Source: Clostridia bacterium
Lineage (GTDB): Bacteria > Bacillota > Clostridia > Acetivibrionales > DSM-2933
DNA length: 64,000 nt
Reading direction: 5' to 3'
Assembly: GCA_026418275.1 (NCBI GenBank)
Contig: JAOABQ010000073.1
Location: 1-64,000 of the forward strand
Shown piece by piece: positions 35,575 through 44,317 of the stretch; position 1 is the stretch's first letter; each line of letters opens with the position of its first letter. A program made the position numbers and the translations under genes. The notes under the pieces are model-generated. The model was given only the letters and a program-made list of their open reading frames with translations. It ran no database searches and was not told the origin of the DNA.

Positions 35575-36852
35575 ATGTTAATTACAATTTTAACAGCGGG
35601 TACAAGAGGAGATACGCAACCCTTTATTGCTTTGGGGTTGGAGCTTAAGAAAGCTGGATATACCGTTCAAATTGCGGCATCCGAATGCTTTGAAAATTTT
35701 GTAACAAGTTATGGTCTGGAATTCTTTCCGATCAAGGGCGATATTTCCAAGCTTGCGTCAAGTGATATGGCAAAAAAAGCAATGAACGCCGACAATCCGG
35801 TCAAATTTTTCTTAAGTTTTAATAATCGTATAATGAAGTCCCTTTTAGTAGAAATGCAAAAGGAATTTTTCAATGCGTGTATCGGATCGGATGTGATTAT
35901 CTATCATCCGGGTGCTCCAATAGGGTATTTTGCAGCTCAACATTTTAAAATTCCCAGTATTCTTGCAACTCCTTTTCCTATGACACCAACAAAGGAATAC
36001 CCTTCGTTAATTTTTTACGATACTGCCAGATTAGGCAAAGCATTCAATTTCTTAACACATAAAATATTTGAGAAGGGATTTTGGTTAGCTTTGCGTTCTC
36101 CGGTTAAAGAATTCTGGAAAAGGGAATTTGGTAAAATTCCCAAAGGATTTACATGCCCGTTCAGCAAACAAAAAACAAAAGATTTGCCGACCGTAATTTC
36201 ATGCAGTACACATGTTTTTCCAAGACCCAATGACTGGCCGGAGTATGTTGGCAGTACAGGATATTGGTTTTTGGACAATGAAGTTGATTGGAAACCGTCT
36301 ACCGAGCTGATAGATTTTTTGAAGAAAGGAACACCTCCGGTGTATGTTGGTTTTGGAAGTATAGGCGATCCTACTTTGGCAGCTCAAACAACAGAATTGG
36401 TTATTGATGCTTTAAAGCGTGCCGGACAGCGAGGTATTCTGGCAACAGGGTGGAGCGGTATGACAAAAATGAATAATATTCCGGATGAAATACTGATCCT
36501 TGAAAGTGCACCCCATGCATGGCTATTTCCCCAAATGGCGGCAGTTGTTCATCACGGCGGTGCAGGTACTACAGCCGCGGGTTTAAGAGCCGGAGTACCG
36601 AGTGTCATAATACCTTATGGCAATGATCAGTTTGCTTGGGGACGCCGCGTTTATGAACTTGGAGTGGGTTCAAAACCGATTCCGAGGAAACAACTCACTA
36701 GAGAAAAATTATCGGATGCAATTCAATATGCTTTGGGAAAAGAAATAAAAAATGCGGCAAAAGACTTAGGGACAAAGATACGGAATGAAAACGGAGCAGA
36801 AGCGGCTGCTAAAATAATCATAAATTGTCTTAAACAAAAAGGTCGGAAGTAG
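35575..36852 (+). CDS. Family 1 glycosyltransferase (UGT/sterol-glucosyltransferase type)
   Basis: 425 residues; GAGGTGATGAT before the ATG. GT-B fold: the N-terminal acceptor domain begins MLITILTAGTRGDTQPFIALG, a signature of the sterol and macrolide glucosyltransferases. The C-terminal donor domain has PPVYVGFGS (about residues 252-260), APHAWLFPQMAAVVHHGGAGTTAAGLRAGVP (about 310-340) and PYGNDQFAWGRRV, in which His-x-Gly and the final DQ bind the UDP-sugar. The enzyme glycosylates small lipophilic or aromatic acceptors in the cytoplasm. A MarR-type operator next to the start suggests induction by the compound to be glycosylated. Acceptor unknown. Confidence 0.92.
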   Translation: MLITILTAGTRGDTQPFIALGLELKKAGYTVQIAASECFENFVTSYGLEFFPIKGDISKLASSDMAKKAMNADNPVKFFLSFNNRIMKSLLVEMQKEFFNACIGSDVIIYHPGAPIGYFAAQHFKIPSILATPFPMTPTKEYPSLIFYDTARLGKAFNFLTHKIFEKGFWLALRSPVKEFWKREFGKIPKGFTCPFSKQKTKDLPTVISCSTHVFPRPNDWPEYVGSTGYWFLDNEVDWKPSTELIDFLKKGTPPVYVGFGSIGDPTLAAQTTELVIDALKRAGQRGILATGWSGMTKMNNIPDEILILESAPHAWLFPQMAAVVHHGGAGTTAAGLRAGVPSVIIPYGNDQFAWGRRVYELGVGSKPIPRKQLTREKLSDAIQYALGKEIKNAAKDLGTKIRNENGAEAAAKIIINCLKQKGRK

Positions 36853-36965
36853 AGATGTATTTGTATCCAACTATGTCCAGAAAAATACGATATGTAACTT
36901 TTGTATTTTTCCTGCTCTTTTGGCATGTAATGCGAATCAGCTTCCCAAATATTTTCGATTTCTTT

Positions 36966-36998
36966 AGAACTCTTTCCTAATAAAGAGTTCTTCTTTTG
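36966..36998 (+). terminator. Rho-independent terminator
   Basis: AGAACTCTTT and AAAGAGTTCT form a perfect stem around a 6-nt loop, followed by TCTTTT. Confidence 0.8.
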
Positions 36999-37550
36999 CA
37001 TATCATCAAACAAAAGATGCCTGCTTTCTTAATAAATCTTCCGCTTAAAAGGTGTAAACTCACTATAATACTATAATACTTCCTTACCATGTAAAAACAT
37101 TCATATCCTATAGCGGGAACCAAAATAAAGCCAGGAAGTTTGGGAAAATGAAAAATTTTTTAGAGTTATAGAAAGATTGAATGTTTGATAGTATAATTAA
37201 AATTGCTTTTGTGGATATAAAAGTGATTATAAATTTAAAGGTGGAAGACAATTTGTAAGTAGTGGCAGATATTTCAAAAGTACAAATAAGCTTTTTGGTC
37301 TAAGGATGTTATTTTAGGACTATATTTTAATAATTTGATAGTTTTATTCAAAAATACTTGTATAATGAGAGACTATACAGTACTTTTATTAATGAACCTG
37401 ACGGATGCTTATACATGTGCTTTGGTTTTTATCATTTTCCATTAGGAATTCATTAAAAAATACTTGAGATAATGCTTGGATAATTCATATTGGTTTTATT
37501 TGTATCGCAGAAATTGTATAAGAGAACATGAAATAGAGGTAATGTATAGA
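36999..37550. other. Intergenic region, no gene recognised
   Basis: About 550 AT-rich bases. A TATAAT at about 37363 could be the -10 of a promoter for the isoprenoid-synthase gene, but no good -35 is at the right distance. Confidence 0.4.
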
Positions 37551-39932
37551 ATGAATGAGGAGTTAATTATAAATGCCGATGCATGCTATCGGTTGGCTGA
37601 GCAGAAGGCTGCTCATTATTTTAAATCACTTTACGAACAGGTCATAAAAAAGACCTATGTCGCTACCCTAACCAAAGATATACAATCGTGGAAGCACAAT
37701 CATATCCACCACCATTCACTTTTCTCTTTATTCTCGCGCAAAAAGGGAAAACCGGATCCACGGAGATACCGCCAATATATTCAATGGTTGGATTACACGG
37801 GTAAATTGGATAATTACCTGGATCGAAGCATCTCATATATTTTCATGAGGGATCTGGGCAAAGCCCTTGACTCACCGGATACACAAGAGAGGATTCGGCA
37901 TGTAGTTGACAGCCTGAAAAATCACCTGACTCAATCTACAGCAGAGAGTGAAGAACAAGCTGAGACAATGAGCATGGCTGGGTTGTATCGGAAGGCCCAA
38001 AAGGAAGGCATTGAATCCACCATGATCTGGTTGATAAACAAACTAAAGACTGTATCTTCCAATATTCCGAAGGGGGTGGATTCGGAGAATGCCCAGCGAA
38101 AGCTTATCAAAATCATTGCCGGCGTATTGATGCATGAGATTGAAGAAATGGATGATGGGATATCGCCGGAAGAACGCAAACGGAAACTTGATGAAGCTAT
38201 CAGGCTGGGTTATTGCTATGGCTTGACCTATCCCTTCATTGACGATCTTTTGGATGCCAAAGTTTTATCCGCTAAAGAGAAAAAACAGTATTCCGATTTG
38301 ATACGTACCACACTGATTACAGGATCTGTGCCGGAGTTGGGGGAGTGGCCCGAAGATAACCTGGAGCTGATCCGGTATATTCATTCGGAACTCCGGGATG
38401 CCTTCCAATATATTAAGGCCCATCAGCGGCCGGAGACAATGAAATCCTTTTTGGAGCAATCCTTTGTGTTTTTTAATTCCCAGGAAGTGGACCGTGTAAA
38501 GGATCTATCCAATGCAAGCTATACCAATGAAGAGCTTTATATACCCATAATTTTAAAATCCTCTTCTTCCCGGCTGATTGTCCGTTCCGTAATCAGTGCA
38601 CCTGAGGATGAGGGCTTTGACAACCGGACATTCTTTTATGGCATTTACAACCAATTGGCGGATGACTTTGCAGATATGTTCGATGATATGAAGGATGGGG
38701 CGGTAACACCTTATACCTATTATATGAAATACCATGATACGCGTTTGGATCTTATAAACCCCTTTGAATTATACTGGACGGTTATCTCCAATTTGATTCA
38801 TACCGTATATCACTCGGATAGCAAGACCTGTGAGGTAATTTTGGATCGTGCAATAAACGGTCTCAAACGATATAAAGAACGGATGGGAACCGAAAAATAC
38901 AGCGAAGTGATGGAACTCTTTGCTTCCGGAAACCCTGAATTTAATTGTCTTATCCAAAAGATGGTTCAAAAAGCGGATGACGTGGATTTCTTTGATAAAC
39001 TGCTCCGGGACCATATCATTACAAATTTGAAGAATGAACGGAGGGAGCAGGAAGAATTTTTAGATACCATTGAAAATGTACGGGTTGAGATTAATAAAAC
39101 CCTAAATATCACCAATACAGACAATATTCCCAAGATGAGTGAACCAATCATTGACGCGGCAAATTATAGTCTGGAAGGTGATGGAAAGCGGTTAAGGCCC
39201 ATCATGGCTTGGGTTATGGGTGTTGATGCCTATGGATTAAATAAATCGGCCATCCTGCCGCTATTAAGATCATTGGAGTATATGCATACTGCATCTCTCA
39301 TCTTCGATGATCTGCCATCCCAGGATAATGCCTCCATCCGTAGAGGGCGTCCAACCTTACATCGGGTGTATAACACTGCCATAGCCGAATTAACCGGTCT
39401 CTTTCTGACCCAGAAGGCAATTGAGGAACAAACATTCCTTGAACAATTTGATTCGAAGGTTGTACTTAGACTGGTTCAATATACCACCCAAATAACAGAG
39501 AATATGTGTAAGGGTCAGGCAATGGACTTGGATTCCAAAGGGAAACAGTTGACATTGGAGCAATTGAATATCATGTGTTTTTATAAAACCGGGATAGCAT
39601 TTGAAGCTTCTCTCATAATGCCTGCAATTCTCGCCCAGGCAAAGGAGGCGGAAATGGAAGCTTTAAAAAAATTCGCCCACCATGCCGGTATCGCATTTCA
39701 GATTAAGGACGACCTGCTTGACGTTGAAGGAGATTTGGTTTTGCTCGGAAAACCCGTTGGCAAGGATGCTGAAAACAACAATTCGACTTTTGTGTCAATC
39801 CTGGGGCAGGATGGTGCAAAAAAAGCCATGTGGGAACATTACTGTCTTGGAATGGAGGCATTGAAAGAGGTTCCACGCAATATTACTTTTCTGAAGCATT
39901 TATTGAATTATATTGTGAACCGGGACCATTAA
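37551..39932 (+). CDS. Chimeric isoprenoid-synthase-like / polyprenyl diphosphate synthase protein
   Basis: 793 residues from ATG 37551 (GAGGT 10 bases upstream; in-frame ATG 37542 and TTG 37476 are alternatives). The C-terminal ~270 residues are a trans-polyprenyl diphosphate synthase: GDGKRLRPIMAW (about residues 543-554), first Asp motif FDDLPSQD with Asp586-587, and second Asp motif KDDLLDVEGD with Asp720-721. This part condenses isopentenyl units into a prenyl diphosphate of unknown length. The N-terminal ~510 residues are helical and not assignable by simple inspection, but contain FIDDLLDA (Asp231-232) and QLADDFADMFDDMKDG (Asp371-372), which look like metal-binding motifs of a second class-I isoprenoid-synthase fold. 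A two-domain cyclase-prenyltransferase is possible. Normal bacterial synthases are ~300 residues. Confidence 0.8.
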   Translation: MNEELIINADACYRLAEQKAAHYFKSLYEQVIKKTYVATLTKDIQSWKHNHIHHHSLFSLFSRKKGKPDPRRYRQYIQWLDYTGKLDNYLDRSISYIFMRDLGKALDSPDTQERIRHVVDSLKNHLTQSTAESEEQAETMSMAGLYRKAQKEGIESTMIWLINKLKTVSSNIPKGVDSENAQRKLIKIIAGVLMHEIEEMDDGISPEERKRKLDEAIRLGYCYGLTYPFIDDLLDAKVLSAKEKKQYSDLIRTTLITGSVPELGEWPEDNLELIRYIHSELRDAFQYIKAHQRPETMKSFLEQSFVFFNSQEVDRVKDLSNASYTNEELYIPIILKSSSSRLIVRSVISAPEDEGFDNRTFFYGIYNQLADDFADMFDDMKDGAVTPYTYYMKYHDTRLDLINPFELYWTVISNLIHTVYHSDSKTCEVILDRAINGLKRYKERMGTEKYSEVMELFASGNPEFNCLIQKMVQKADDVDFFDKLLRDHIITNLKNERREQEEFLDTIENVRVEINKTLNITNTDNIPKMSEPIIDAANYSLEGDGKRLRPIMAWVMGVDAYGLNKSAILPLLRSLEYMHTASLIFDDLPSQDNASIRRGRPTLHRVYNTAIAELTGLFLTQKAIEEQTFLEQFDSKVVLRLVQYTTQITENMCKGQAMDLDSKGKQLTLEQLNIMCFYKTGIAFEASLIMPAILAQAKEAEMEALKKFAHHAGIAFQIKDDLLDVEGDLVLLGKPVGKDAENNNSTFVSILGQDGAKKAMWEHYCLGMEALKEVPRNITFLKHLLNYIVNRDH

Positions 39933-39972
39933 AGAGGATGTCATACCTAATAATTGGGAAGACCCTTATTAA

Positions 39973-40388
39973 AAAAAGTATAGGGATCCATTCTCACAAG
40001 CACCTTATTTATTCAATCAGTCCACAGGTGAGATGTACACCTATGAAGATGAAAAATCATTTGAGAATAAATGTAACTATGTTATAAGCAAGGATTTAGG
40101 TGGTATCATATTTTAGGAACTAAGTGGTGATTATCCTGAGAATATTGGATTACTCACCGATATTATCTATCAGAAGTTGAGGGCTGGAAAGTAAATTGGA
40201 TTAAACAGCTCAATTCGGGCAAGGGAGTATATTATCGCTATCAGGCTGTGTCACGCCGTCCTCCGGGGAATATTCCATCCCTAGATTTTGACAGCACATG
40301 CCACTGGACACCGGCGAGGCAACATACGGTGTCATATAAGGGTTATACAGCAAATTGGGATAATATAGCAACAAAATGCTATAAGTAG
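39973..40388 (+). pseudogene. GH18 chitinase C-terminus with chitin-binding module, degenerate
   Basis: The frame at 39973-40192 reads the end of a GH18 barrel: APYLFNQSTGEMYTYED, SFENKCNYVISKDLGGIIF, then TAG (40114-40116) exactly where GH18 proteins have Trp (GIMFWELSGD), then ELSGDYPENIGLL. After a stop and a frameshift, 40305-40388 reads WTPARQHTVSYKGYTANW, a typical CBM5/12 chitin-binding module. There is no start and no N-terminal half, so this is a relic of a secreted chitinase. Confidence 0.85.
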
Positions 40389-40417
40389 AGAGATGATAAT
40401 TTTCAGGAGTTAAAAAT

Positions 40418-40498
40418 ATGAAGTGTACAAGACGGAACATGAAGACAATTTCTATCATGCTGAGTTTGTTATTGTTTTTTTCAGCCGGCGCTTTTTAA
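40418..40498 (+). pseudogene. Signal-peptide stub of a lost secreted-protein gene
   Basis: ATG 40418 follows CAGGAG by 7 bases and encodes 26 residues, starting MKCTRRNMKTISIM and ending LSLLLFFSAGAF, then TAA. This is a complete signal peptide without a mature protein, 30 bases after the chitinase relic. It is either a remnant or a very short secreted peptide gene. Confidence 0.5.
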
Positions 40499-40664
40499 AT
40501 TGCGATTGGAAATAAAAGGAGCCGGACTTAACCGACTCTATGAAGTAATCAATTTGATTAAACATTGTACAAAAGTAATATTTAAAATTACAATTCATAT
40601 TCGATAAACTACGTTTGATCAAAGAATTTATACATTTCATATAGTTCGTGAATAGGGAAATGCC

Positions 40665-41252
40665 TTAATTTTTATTATCATGTGATAAAACTGAAGGTTT
40701 AGTTTGTTTCATTGCATAAAATGTTATTACAGCAGCACTTAAAAAAACAAATAAATCTCCTATGCTGACGATATTTGCTCGTGTTCCTGCCCAAGGAGCC
40801 GGTATGTAGATAATATCTGATAAGAATTGTAATTTTGTGTCTGAGGTTATAAATGCATGTTTTATGTCTTTTCCTGTTTCAATTGCTTTAAATAGACTAT
40901 CGAAATCTATCTTTTTAGCAATTGCCTTATCAACAGGCATTTTAGCGCCATTAATGGTAGTTACTAGCGCATTAAGGCTAAAACCGATACTAAGAATAAT
41001 TATCCCTAAATTATGGCGGTTAAGCCAGAGAAAACGGGCTAAAAGGACATAAGAAACAAGTAAAAATGCAAAACCGTAGTTTATAAAGAAAGTATGTCCT
41101 TTAAATCCAAGGTAGCCGGGAATGCTTTGGAATAAAAAGCTTAAAAATGCAATCCAAAGACTCTTTAACCTTAAATTGAGAATATTTGAAAATTTCCCAC
41201 CTGTAAGTTTTCCTAAAATGAGAGCAATCATTATGCCAATAAGTATAATCAT
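40665..41252 (-). CDS. DUF5317-type membrane protein
   Basis: 195 residues; GGAGGG before the ATG on the minus strand. Five or six membrane segments. The segment LNALVTTINGAKMPVDKAIAKK and the later PAPWAGTRANIVSIGDLFVFLSAAV resemble DUF5317 proteins, which carry a similar NGG.MPV motif. Function unknown. It is an intact gene at the edge of the decayed region. Confidence 0.75.
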   Translation of the reverse strand: MIILIGIMIALILGKLTGGKFSNILNLRLKSLWIAFLSFLFQSIPGYLGFKGHTFFINYGFAFLLVSYVLLARFLWLNRHNLGIIILSIGFSLNALVTTINGAKMPVDKAIAKKIDFDSLFKAIETGKDIKHAFITSDTKLQFLSDIIYIPAPWAGTRANIVSIGDLFVFLSAAVITFYAMKQTKPSVLSHDNKN

Positions 41253-41543
41253 TTTCCCTCCAAGAGTACAATAATATCATACTTTTTTACTTTATCATGG
41301 ACGATCTGGTATTTGTACTTATAGTATTATAGTAATTAATCAATTCTATAAAGTATGATTTCACCTCCATGGAAATTTATTCTATTATATATTCTACATG
41401 TTTTGTAAACTTTTTGCAATAAAGATACTAGTTTATTATAATACCTATATGGCTAGGTGGATGCACCAAAAAGGCGGTTTTCCTGAACAGCCCTGCCATA
41501 TTAAAATCAGGAAAATGATACTGCAGGAGGTATTTTTGTTATG

Positions 41544-41708
41544 CTAAGAAAAAAGAAACCCCAAAGGAGATCCAGCCCACGCTGACAAAGATTTATGATT
41601 TACATTATATTTCTTGGCGATAGATTTTTGGCTTCCCTTTCCAGCAAAATATTCGTCGACTGCTCGTAGTTTGTCCTTTGGTGAATTATTTCTAGGTATA
41701 AAAAACAC
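41544..41708 (-). pseudogene. IS3-family OrfA remnant
   Basis: Reading the minus strand from 41708 gives IPRNNSPKDKLRAVDEYFAG, then KGSQKSIAKKYNVNHKSLSAW, the N-terminal HTH of an IS3-type transposase OrfA. After SAW the similarity is lost and a stop follows. No OrfB is present. Confidence 0.75.
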
Positions 41709-41760
41709 TCCCTTCTAGGTAAACAAGTTTTATTATTTCACTTGTCTACCTAGAAGGGAG
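41708..41760. repeat. 21-bp inverted repeat with 11-nt loop
   Basis: Arms 41708-41728 and 41740-41760 match at 20 of 21 positions (core CTCCCTTCTAGGTA). It abuts the start of the IS3 OrfA remnant on its upstream side. It may be an insertion-sequence protective terminator or an IS end. Confidence 0.7.
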
Positions 41761-41937
41761 CATATCATTACGGTTGGGGCTTTTTGTTAATTATTCATTA
41801 GTTTCTGAAACGGAAAAACATTTCAATTTTATCGCAAGGCGTCGTTACAAAAAGATGCGTACTTGTCCACTCGGTACCAAGTCCAAGAAAAATCAAACAG
41901 TTTATTGAGCAACTCCGAAGTCAGGCTAAAAAGGATG

Positions 41938-42182
41938 ATGCCAATGAGCGATAACCGCTTTGCAGAGAAGATAATGGGCATTTCGGAGTTCACAATTACC
42001 GACATTAAGCGTAGCGAACATGAAATACGCTATTATGTAGAGAAAACCGACAAACCAAAGGTGTGTCCTCATTTCGGAGTATGCAAGCCTACGGTAGCCG
42101 TCTACAGGATGTAAGAGATATAAACTATGGTAAGTTTCGAGTAAAATCAACCTCCAAAAACAGAACGTGCGTTCGATAAAAT
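41938..42182 (+). pseudogene. ISL3-family transposase N-terminal remnant
   Basis: From ATG 41938 the frame reads MSDNRFAEKIMGISEFTI, TDIKRSEHEIRYYVEK and KVCPHFGVCKP, the ISL3 zinc-finger start, with Phe replacing the second finger Cys. A frameshift near 42095 moves the continuation LQDVRDINYGKFRVK..RTCVR into another frame. Nothing of the DDE domain remains. Confidence 0.8.
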
Positions 42183-42234
42183 AATTATACAGCAATTCGG
42201 AAAATTATGCTACAGTAAAATAAAAAATAAAAAA

Positions 42235-42276
42235 TTAAACGCCGCCAAGGTCATATTAAGCCACGGCGGCGTTTAA
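42235..42276. terminator. Bidirectional terminator, GCCGCC type, copy 1
   Basis: TTAAACGCCGCC and GGCGGCGTTTAA pair perfectly, with A/T runs on both sides. It is similar to the hairpin at 42830-42870. It ends the minus-strand lipoprotein gene. Confidence 0.9.
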
Positions 42277-42302
42277 TTAATTAATGCATTCATATTATAA
42301 TG

Positions 42303-42668
42303 TTACTTAATCTTCTTAAAAAGGGTTCCTTTTATAACTAATTTTCCAGTTGTATCTATAAACATGGTTCCCTGAGTTGAGTCTAGCAGCAAATAGTCAT
42401 CCACAAGTCTTGCGTTTGTACGTCCAGATGCTCCCAGTGAAACAATACAATGCTTCTCATTTCCTTTGGTAATAGTAATTGGATATTCCTTATTTCCAAC
42501 ACTTTCCCAAACTCCTATAAACCTATTAATTCCTTGAGGCGCTACGGTTGCAGCAGCAGCTACATTGCTTTCTTTGTTTGACTTTTCATCAGTTACTTGC
42601 TTTCCTGTGCAGCCTGAAAATAGAACAACACTTAAAATAATTGCCAAGCTTATACTACTTTTTTTCAT
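42303..42668 (-). CDS. Small lipoprotein of unknown function
   Basis: 121 residues; AGAGGGGATC before the ATG. Lipoprotein signal with lipobox FSGC (Cys at residue 20), a polar tether to about 45, then a compact beta-rich domain FIGVWESVGNKEYPITITKG, ASGRTNARLVDDYLLLD, GTMFIDTTGKLVIKGTLFKKI. The 'VWES..YPITI..' start resembles lipocalin-like small domains that report bound ligand or cover another protein, but no specific family is recognised. It is bracketed by two near-identical terminators. Confidence 0.75.
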   Translation of the reverse strand: MKKSSISLAIILSVVLFSGCTGKQVTDEKSNKESNVAAAATVAPQGINRFIGVWESVGNKEYPITITKGNEKHCIVSLGASGRTNARLVDDYLLLDSTQGTMFIDTTGKLVIKGTLFKKIK

Positions 42669-42829
42669 TTTTAGATCCCCTCTTCATTAATTTTTATATA
42701 ATGTTTACACCCAAATAAAGTATTAAATGTAATATATTCTGCCAATATTTTATAAGAAAGTACTTCGATTTGCAATATTAATTAAGTTTTTCTTGATAAT
42801 GTATAGTATGTAAAAAAATATAATAATGG

Positions 42830-42870
42830 AAAACGCCGCCACATTATATTAAACTGTGGCGGCGTTTTTT
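42830..42870. terminator. Bidirectional terminator, GCCGCC type, copy 2
   Basis: AAAACGCCGCCACA pairs with TGTGGCGGCGTTTT, followed by a T run on both strands. The stem is nearly the same as that at 42235-42276. It ends the immunity-like gene on the minus strand. Confidence 0.92.
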
Positions 42871-42873
42871 ATT

Positions 42874-43284
42874 TTATTCAAATCCATGGTCGAACTCTAT
42901 ATCATATATATCTGTCCAGTTAACATTACTTGGAATACTCTTTGTAGTTACAAATTCGCTTATGGTTTCATATGCTCTTTCGCGTGACACATAACAACAG
43001 CTTGGTACTCTCATTGGTTCCCCACCAACCTTATGCTCTACTACTCGAATTTCTGCTGATTCATCATAAGGCACCAAATAATCCGGGTGCCGCATTATAA
43101 AGAATCCGTAAGGTTCATCATAAAAGAATATTAATGTTTCGTCCAAGCCTTCTATTTCTATGCCAGAATCTCCACTACCTTTTGCCCAGTAATCAGCAGC
43201 TTTGTTAAATATAATATCTTTCAAAAAATTAATGCTTGGATTTTCTATAGGATCGCCAGTTGGTCCATTATATGTAATTAACAT
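42874..43284 (-). CDS. Imm1-like immunity protein, orphan
   Basis: 136 residues; AAAGGAG 7 bases before the ATG. A mostly beta protein with ETLIFFYDEPYGFFIMRHPD, then VPSCCYVSRERAYETISEFVTT and IPSNVNW. The order (Y/F-rich strands, then an AYETISEF helix, then P..V.W) matches Imm1 immunity proteins, a family found next to deaminase toxins in polymorphic toxin systems. It lies 56 bases downstream of a deaminase toxin remnant on the same strand, which supports the call. The toxin is broken but this gene is intact, so it may still protect against the same toxin from sibling cells. Confidence 0.65.
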   Translation of the reverse strand: MLITYNGPTGDPIENPSINFLKDIIFNKAADYWAKGSGDSGIEIEGLDETLIFFYDEPYGFFIMRHPDYLVPYDESAEIRVVEHKVGGEPMRVPSCCYVSRERAYETISEFVTTKSIPSNVNWTDIYDIEFDHGFE

Positions 43285-43340
43285 TTGAAAATCTCCTTTC
43301 TATGTTACAGCATGTTTTTGGCAATATAGCAATATAGAAT

Positions 43341-43996
43341 TTATTTTACCGAAAACATACCAGCATCTATTATTAGAGGCTTTGTTGTTCCACCGCTAAA
43401 AATTTGTACTTGTTCAACTCCAATATGTTTCAATAAGGCGGGCATTTCTCATTTGCACTGGTTACATGTTTTTCGGTCTACATACATTGTTAGGTTCTCT
43501 GGTAATTTTCCTAACCGTTCATAGGCTCTTATTAAAGTGTGGGATTCGGCATGAGTTAGTGACTGAACATGTCCTAAATGCTTTGGTTCTTTTTTCTTTG
43601 GAGGAACCCATTTAACTTTTTTGAACCACTCTTGTCTTAGATCTTTAGTTGCGGCGTGTGAACGCTCGGTTATCGATGAATTAACGCCGAAAAACGCCTG
43701 GCCGTTTATTTCAAGTCTTGCAACGGTATCGCCCGAATCATCTGAATATGGCTGTAATCCTGCTTTTTTTCTAAAGTTTGCAATGGCTTCGTAGCCATCT
43801 TTAATCTTTTGTAGTTCTGGGAAAATGTTCTTGGTGTTTTGGTTTGTGTAGTAGCAGCTTGTACAAGGGTTACAGCGTTTTGTATTGTTTGCTGTAAATG
43901 TTCTATCTTTTCTTGTCCAATGTTGGGTTTTGAGGCTACAGCGGTAGTGATATCAATATCAGTTCCAACAATCTGCCGGATAAGTAATGAAAATGT
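43341..43996 (-). pseudogene. Polymorphic-toxin C-terminal cytidine deaminase domain, broken
   Basis: Reading the minus strand, with frameshifts, gives TDIDITTAVASKPNIGQEK, a Gln/Thr linker, then EAIANFRKKAGLQPYSDD, VARLEINGQAFFGVNSSI, HVQSLTHAESHTLIRAYERL, MYVDRKTCNQCK, an in-frame TGA (plus-strand 43449-43451), and EMPALLKHIGVEQVQIFSGG up to a TAA at 43341. HAE and CxxC are the zinc and proton-shuttle residues of the deaminase fold. At least one frameshift (near 43820) and one nonsense codon inactivate it. It lies just before an Imm1-like gene. Confidence 0.75.
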
Positions 43997-44317
43997 TCAA
44001 AATCCAGTATTTGTATAATTTTCAGTATAATTTACTACAAAGGCCTTAGAAAATATAACTTTCCTTACTAAAACGTCTGCTTTAATCTCCTCTACAATTA
44101 CCTCTTTGTAGCACAGAGGATCGTTTGCCTGCAATAGTGACCACTCATAAAGCCTATGGGTAGGCTCGCCTGTGCCTATCAGTCCTGTTATTTCTATAGA
44201 GTTCTTTGTGTAGGGGAAACTATCAATGTAATTGTCAGGCGGGTCTATTCTAAGAGATGTAGATTGAACACACTTTTCCAGCGTTGTTTCCCCGGAGATA
44301 GTTACCTTAAACCCCAT
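43997..44317 (-). pseudogene. Truncated tube-like (Hcp-like?) N-terminal carrier domain
   Basis: 106 residues from the ATG at 44317 (AAGGGGGG 6 bases upstream), starting MGFKVTISGETTLEKC and containing SIEITGLIGTGEPTHRLYEWSLLQA, YKEVIVEEIKADVLVRKVIF and SKAFVVNYTENYTNT, then a premature stop. It resembles a widespread clostridial family of ~150 residues that I link loosely to Hcp/tail-tube-like domains; that link is uncertain. It reads directly into the deaminase toxin remnant on the same strand, so the two were probably parts of one effector locus joined by deletion. Confidence 0.5.

Noticed and set aside
36723..37013. Minus-strand ORF overlapping the end of the GT1 gene
   Set aside because: It is antisense to a well-supported gene and terminator, with no ribosome site or domain.
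41480..41560. Short ORF starting ATGCTAAGAAAAAAG with a good ribosome site
   Set aside because: It ends after 14 codons and matches nothing I recognise; most likely another insertion-sequence scrap.
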